Assembly (NCBI GenBank): GCA_024663395.1
Contig: JANFAH010000001.1
Coordinates: 4,278,001-4,342,000, forward strand
Length of the DNA: 64,000 nucleotides
Direction of reading: 5' to 3'
Origin: Pisolithus tinctorius
Taxonomy: Eukaryota; Basidiomycota; Agaricomycetes; Boletales; Pisolithaceae
The position numbers and the translations under genes were made by a program. Shown one piece after another: positions 60,096 through 64,000 of the stretch. The notes under the pieces are model-generated. The model had not been told where the DNA came from. It did not search any database and saw only the letters and a program-made list of their open reading frames with translations. Positions within the stretch are counted from its first letter, which is position 1; each line of letters starts with the position of its first letter.

Positions 60096-60230
60096 GATAA
60101 TATTAACTACGGACCGACGACAATGTGATAACTCTAAAATACGAAGAGGACCTGCGCTCCCTCCGGTCACGTGACCATTCTCAAAATTTCTCCCTGTTCA
60201 GTGTACTCCGGGTCCAAATCCCTCGTTGCC
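60096..60230. promoter_or_regulatory. divergent PAM16/RPA43 promoter with a 12-bp CACGTG palindrome
   Basis: Within 135 bp lies GGTCACGTGACC at 60165-60176, a perfect 12-bp palindrome with the CACGTG core of the bHLH/Cbf1 class. It sits midway in a bidirectional promoter for a mitochondrial import gene and a polymerase I subunit. Confidence 0.55.
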
Positions 60231-61639
60231 ATGTTATCATCGCCAGCCTCGCACAAATCCAAAAAGCGGAAACAGTCCGATGCCGCGGACAGCTCTCCCA
60301 TTACGCCAAAGGTCAAGAAGAAAAAGCGCGCCTCATCTTCATCTAGTGCTATTAGCGAATTCTGTACCGTCAACGCAACCACCGTATTGTCCGTGCCGCC
60401 CATATTTGCAAATAATCTCCGCGCAGGCGTGGAGGAGTTGTTGGACAGTATGGTTATGCGGTACGTTTTTTCTCAGGAATTATTACGCTCAGATCCTTTC
60501 GATGACCAATGCGCTCGCCCCGTTTACTCCCCGATGGATGGTGCACGTATCATTCATTAGCCATATCCCATCTTTGCAAGGCGTCTTCCTTGCGCATTCT
60601 AATACGCGGTTTCTGAGCCGTACCGCTATGGTCCGTGGTGATTGCCCGTTCGCAATATGTAATGTAGGTTTTGACGCGACGGTATGGAGCCCTCGTGTAG
60701 GCATGAAACTGGGTGAGCAAGCGCGGTGCTTTGGTGAACCACGTCTGTCATCTCACGTTGTGCTTTTGGTATTTGCATTGAATGTGCAGTCGGGAAGATA
60801 AACTTATATTCACCAGACCACGTCTCAGTCCTCGTTCACCGAACTTTCAACGTCTCTATCCCTCGGCACCATATCCCTTGCGATCAGTGGACATTTGAAT
60901 ATGGTCCAGCAAAAAACGACCCGGAGTTTGGACCTGGGCGGGATTCGGAAGGACATGAATCATCTGCCGAGGGAGAAGAACTTACCTCTGTGACGCGGGA
61001 GATCGAAATGCAAGATGTCTTACCTGATGTCATGGCAAAACAATCGAAAGACAAAGTCTCAGAAAGTAGTGGGCGATGGGTACACCATCTGACGGGCAAA
61101 AGGCTCGGTGACCCAGACGGATACCTCGAATTTACTGTCATTGGGTATGCACTATCTTCGGGGATTGTTCCATATGATCACACATACGTTGAGCCAGGTT
61201 GACAGTCGCTAATGAAATGCTTTCTTTACAAGGATCCATCCAAGCTGACCCTTTCTCACCTGAACATGTTCTCCACCGACACAGCTCTCCAAGGGCGTCG
61301 GCTCCCTCTTCACCTACTTCGCGCCGTCGTCATCATGTCACAGATGCCACCACTTCATCGCCTGTGCTAGGTGATGTTGGACCACCTGCGGACGAAGGGG
61401 AGGAAGAAGAATTTGGGGAAGATACCTTCACTGACCTCGTCCGCCTCGAGCGTGAGGCAGCTGAGGGGCAGCGAAAAGAACCGGAGCGCGTCGAGAAAAG
61501 GACCAAAAAGCGGAAACTCAAAGAGGACCAAGCAGGTGCCAATGAGAAGGATGCAATTGGAGGGAACCGTGGTAGGGGGAAGGAAAAGCGCGAAAAGAAA
61601 CGCATGAAACAAAAGAGGGAACCAGACGACGTATCATGA
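60231..61639 (+). CDS. RPA43: RNA polymerase I subunit RPA43
   Basis: Subunit of RNA polymerase I that contacts the initiation factor Rrn3. The ATG at 60231 gives MLSSPASHKSKKRKQSDAAD with a basic N-terminal patch. The SHS2-like tip domain follows, with FCTVNATTVLSVPPIFANNL and GVEELLDSMVMR, which an intron (60461-60560) joins to HIPSLQGVFLAHSNTRFLSR. The OB-fold region shows DCPFAICNVGFDATVWSPRV, GKINLYSPDHVSVLVHRTFN, SIPRHHIPCDQWTFEYGP, and GRWVHHLTGKRLGDPDGYLE. The C-terminal part is strongly acidic, then strongly basic (KRTKKRKLKEDQ, EKREKKRMKQKREPDDVS). The whole order matches fungal RPA43. It is the RNA polymerase I partner gene of PAM16 across the palindromic promoter. Confidence 0.9.
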
Positions 61640-62119
61640 TTGGACCTGGGACATACTCATACGCGTCGTGGACCTCTTGAATGTCATGAAACAGAAGCAT
61701 TGCTACTTCACTGATATTTTTGCGCCTCTCCTCTGGGCAGCAGTACAGGACTTCTTTACAAGCACAAAACTAACTCGATATCGAGTGTCACTGGGCAAGC
61801 TACACGCGTCAGTCTGTACCTATTACAGATCCACGGGGGTTAGACACTGAACCGCGTATCTGGAGAATTAAAAGTATAACAAACGAGGAGCGCAATAAGA
61901 AAGCTGGAGGAAATGAACATCTTAGTTTGACCAAGAGAAAAACTACATCCTACAAGTTAACAAACAGAGAGAAGTCAGGAAAGTAGTCAAAGGTGACTGA
62001 GACTAGGATCACCAAGGTTGCAACGTTGTAAAGCTAACGCAATGCACAAAAGAACCACGGTAACGATGATATTGTTTGCACTTGTTGCTCTGGGTCCAAG
62101 GAAATGTGGGTAATTTGGT
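61640..62119. other. convergent 3' intergenic region
   Basis: 480 bp between RPA43 and the PP2C gene. No coding or RNA signal was recognised. AT-rich runs at about 61860-61985 could hold polyadenylation signals. Confidence 0.4.
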
Positions 62120-63493
62120 CTATCGACTGCTGCTACGCTTCGCAGGTTTCCTGAAGCGGACGACGACAACTGTGACGTTATCATTGGTCAGACGCGACAA
62201 TGCGTGCTGCACGAGTGTATAGCTGGCTTCTTGTGCGTCCTCGATATGACGCACAAGGTCAATTGCGCTTTGATCACCAGTAATGTCCCATAACTGTGTC
62301 AAGGATGGTGAGCCTGTGTAATATATGGCAGGGAAGGACCACAAGACTTACGCCGTCGCAGGCCAGGATCAAGAACTCATCTTCGTCGCATAACTGTGTC
62401 TCCGTTGTATAAGGGGACCCAACGACGAACTCTTTCATTGAAGAGTCACCCAAGCTTCTCGTCACCGCCAATACACCGTTAACGCGTCCGCTCATCACAA
62501 AACCGCCTGCGTCCGTGATGCGTTTCGCTTCCTGTTTGTCGGACCCCTTGTGATCGTATGTGAGACGCACAGCTTTGCCTGCGCGACAAAGCACAGCACG
62601 CGCATCGCCAGCATTTGCAGTATAAAGAACGCGTCTACATGAACGTGGAGGGGTGATAACCGAAGGAGACGACGGTGGAGAGGTCGCGGGCGGGATGGGT
62701 GACGTGGGAGGTCCGCTTCCACTTAGATTCTTGAGTGCCCTGGCAATCCGGTTGCCCGATGACGAACTCTTCGTCTTTTTGTGATTCTTGGCACCCGACG
62801 GACCTGTTTCCTCGCCCGACTCTCCACTATGTGAATCAGATCCGCTGGAGTGGTTCCGATTGTGTTCAGGGGTGGTTGGCGGAGATTTGAGGAAGGGTTG
62901 GCGACCATACTCATCCTCGATGCGGAGGAAAGCAGTTGCTACGGTACAACCGGAATGGATCTTTCCATCGGATTCTTCGCAAAGGTGAGAGAGACGCCTA
63001 TCCACAGTATGGAACGTCTCATTGAGAATGTCTGGAATGGTGGTGGATCGGGAGGTGCGGAGTGCGTTGAGAAGATACTACGGGTTCGATAGGGCAAGGG
63101 TCAAGGGTGTTCGCAAGTGACGGGATGAAGGGGGCCCTGCGGAACAGAACGTACCTCGTGGAAATGCTGGCCGCACCACTCAGCTGCATGCTTGCCTGCA
63201 TGCCCATCAAAGACGGCAAAAAAGCCTTGGCCTCTGACGCCGGCATAGTCGACGACAAAAGAGTGTGCATCCTCCATGTATCTACGCGTACCTTTATCTT
63301 CAGATACACCTACTTGGAATGCGGTGTTACCAACTGAATGCTGGTTTAAAATCTGATATATAGGGGGTGAGGGGTCGATGATAGCGGCAAGTGCAAGCGG
63401 ACGTACTCCGTACGTGTCGCGGCCTTCTGCAGTTGTGATTGACTTAGAGCGTGCGTTTGGGGAGTCTGTAAATCGCGGTGGGGCAGTACGCAT
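62120..63493 (-). CDS. PP2C-type Ser/Thr phosphatase (PTC1-like)
   Basis: A metal-dependent phosphatase of the stress-MAPK-regulating class. The ATG at 63493 is taken as the start (MRTAPPRFTDSPNARSKS). An upstream in-frame ATG at 63625 gives a longer form. Motifs are in order: GVSEDKGTRRYMEDAHSFVV, GFFAVFDGHAGKHAAEWCGQ with the DGHAG metal site, YLLNALRTSRSTTIPDIL, and GKIHSGCTVATAFLRIED. An insert of about 80 residues, Ser/Pro-rich, interrupts the domain. Then RVLYTANAGDARAVLCRAGK, RLTYDHKGSDKQEAKRI, GFVMSGRVNGVLAVTRSLGD, FLILACDGLWD and NDNVTVVVVRF. All metal-binding Asp residues are present, so it should be active. The insert is unusual in length and may be regulatory. Confidence 0.9.
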
Positions 63494-63880
63494 AGTTGTA
63501 TCCGAGTCTTGGGGAGGGCTGGGGAGGGGTGGCAGACGAGGAGGGTGATGGGTTAGACAGATGTGGGGGAACAAGAACTGATGAGAAGGCACCCACTCAG
63601 CTGGCGCAGTGGCTATTAATTTCATCGACACGGATTGAGCGACGAGCTCCGGCAGCAGAAAAGCTGTGCTCACCGTCTGGAACGATGGACTCCGACATTC
63701 CGGGGGGGCAGCAATACACCAACTTGGCGTGTCCACAACAAAGTCCAGAGGACCGAAGACGCGATTGGAAGGAGATCCACTGCGTCACGTGAGCCAATGA
63801 TGTAATTACATAATTAAAGTAAATTATTTATTTTGCACATCCCCCCAACCCGTGTTTGTCGACAGCCTCGAAGACGGTGG
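63494..63880. promoter_or_regulatory. divergent promoter with TCACGTGA and CCAAT
   Basis: 387 bp between the PP2C and BZW-like starts. TCACGTGA at 63785-63792 is a palindrome; CCAAT at 63794-63798 directly follows. The two sit about 90 bp before the plus-strand ATG. Confidence 0.45.
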
Positions 63881-64000
63881 ATGTCTCAGCAATCCAACAC
63901 TGCAAAGCCTTCGCTCCAGGGGGTCAAAATCAAAGCTAGAAAGGGTGCAGTCAAAGCTCAGGCAAAGCACGAACCAGCGGGCACGTCCCCTTCTACTCAA
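63881..64000 (+). CDS. probable eIF5-mimic/BZW protein, N-terminus only (partial)
   Basis: The ATG at 63881 opens MSQQSNTAKPSLQGVKIKAR, then KGAVKAQAKHEP, and the frame stays open to the window edge. The KPxLxGxxxKxRK start followed by a KHEP stretch resembles the beginning of fungal W2-domain (BZW/5MP) proteins, which regulate translation start-site choice by competing with eIF5. Only 40 codons are visible, so this is a tentative call. Confidence 0.5.
   Translation, partial: MSQQSNTAKPSLQGVKIKARKGAVKAQAKHEPAGTSPSTQ

Overview
The window is nuclear DNA from a filamentous basidiomycete, most likely an Agaricomycete. The evidence is densely packed genes broken by many short introns (about 45-100 nt, GT-AG, with recognisable branch points), best matches to basidiomycete forms of conserved eukaryotic proteins, and a secreted copper radical oxidase typical of wood- and litter-decay fungi. 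Nothing bacterial, viral or plasmid-like was seen, and there is no CRISPR array, rRNA or clear transposon. The species cannot be named from sequence alone.

Layout. 0-12 kb: a possible partial gene at the left edge, an NFKBIL1-like protein, the large TFIIIC subunit TFC3 and the ER-fusion GTPase SEY1. 12-20 kb: a tiny alanine-rich protein gene with a TATA box, a tRNA-Val(AAC) gene, the ribosome-biogenesis factor UTP25, and divergent from it DNA topoisomerase III (TOP3). 20-32 kb: an MFS anion:cation symporter, the splicing factor RSE1/SF3B3, a mitochondrial-looking Ohr/OsmC peroxidase, malate synthase, GET1 and a four-exon gene for ribosomal protein eL39 whose ORF fragments are too short to show by ORF calling. 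32-48 kb: an ER FKBP, an NKAP-like RS-domain protein, a membrane-anchored kinase-like protein, a glyoxal-oxidase-type copper radical oxidase, a disordered membrane protein of unknown function, an F-box protein with a hydrophobic tail, peptidyl-tRNA hydrolase and a PAQR receptor-like protein. 48-64 kb: TAF12, a 2.9-kb gene-poor interval holding degenerate duplicated modules, an unknown multi-pass membrane protein, the replisome adaptor CTF4, PAM16, RNA polymerase I subunit RPA43, a PP2C phosphatase and the start of a probable eIF5-mimic/BZW gene.

Functionally this is ordinary core-genome territory: transcription (TFC3, TAF12, RPA43), ribosome and splicing (UTP25, eL39, RSE1, NKAP), replication and recombination (TOP3, CTF4), ER and mitochondrial biogenesis (SEY1, GET1, FKBP, PAM16, PTH1), with a few lineage-specific genes (kinase-like, F-box, copper oxidase, two unknown membrane proteins). 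Many genes sit head to head over short shared promoters, several of which carry TCACGTGA or TGACGTC-type sites. I did not find a convincing new multi-gene system. The points most worth checking are non-canonical GC-AG introns inferred in TOP3 and GET1, start codons isolated in their own exon in eL39 and PAM16, a malate synthase without a standard peroxisomal signal, a possible membrane-anchored pseudokinase, and the relic repeats at 50.4-51.6 kb.

Gene ends were fixed by stop codons and starts by ATG codons. Exon joins were worked out by eye from splice sites and protein continuity and are not supported by transcripts.
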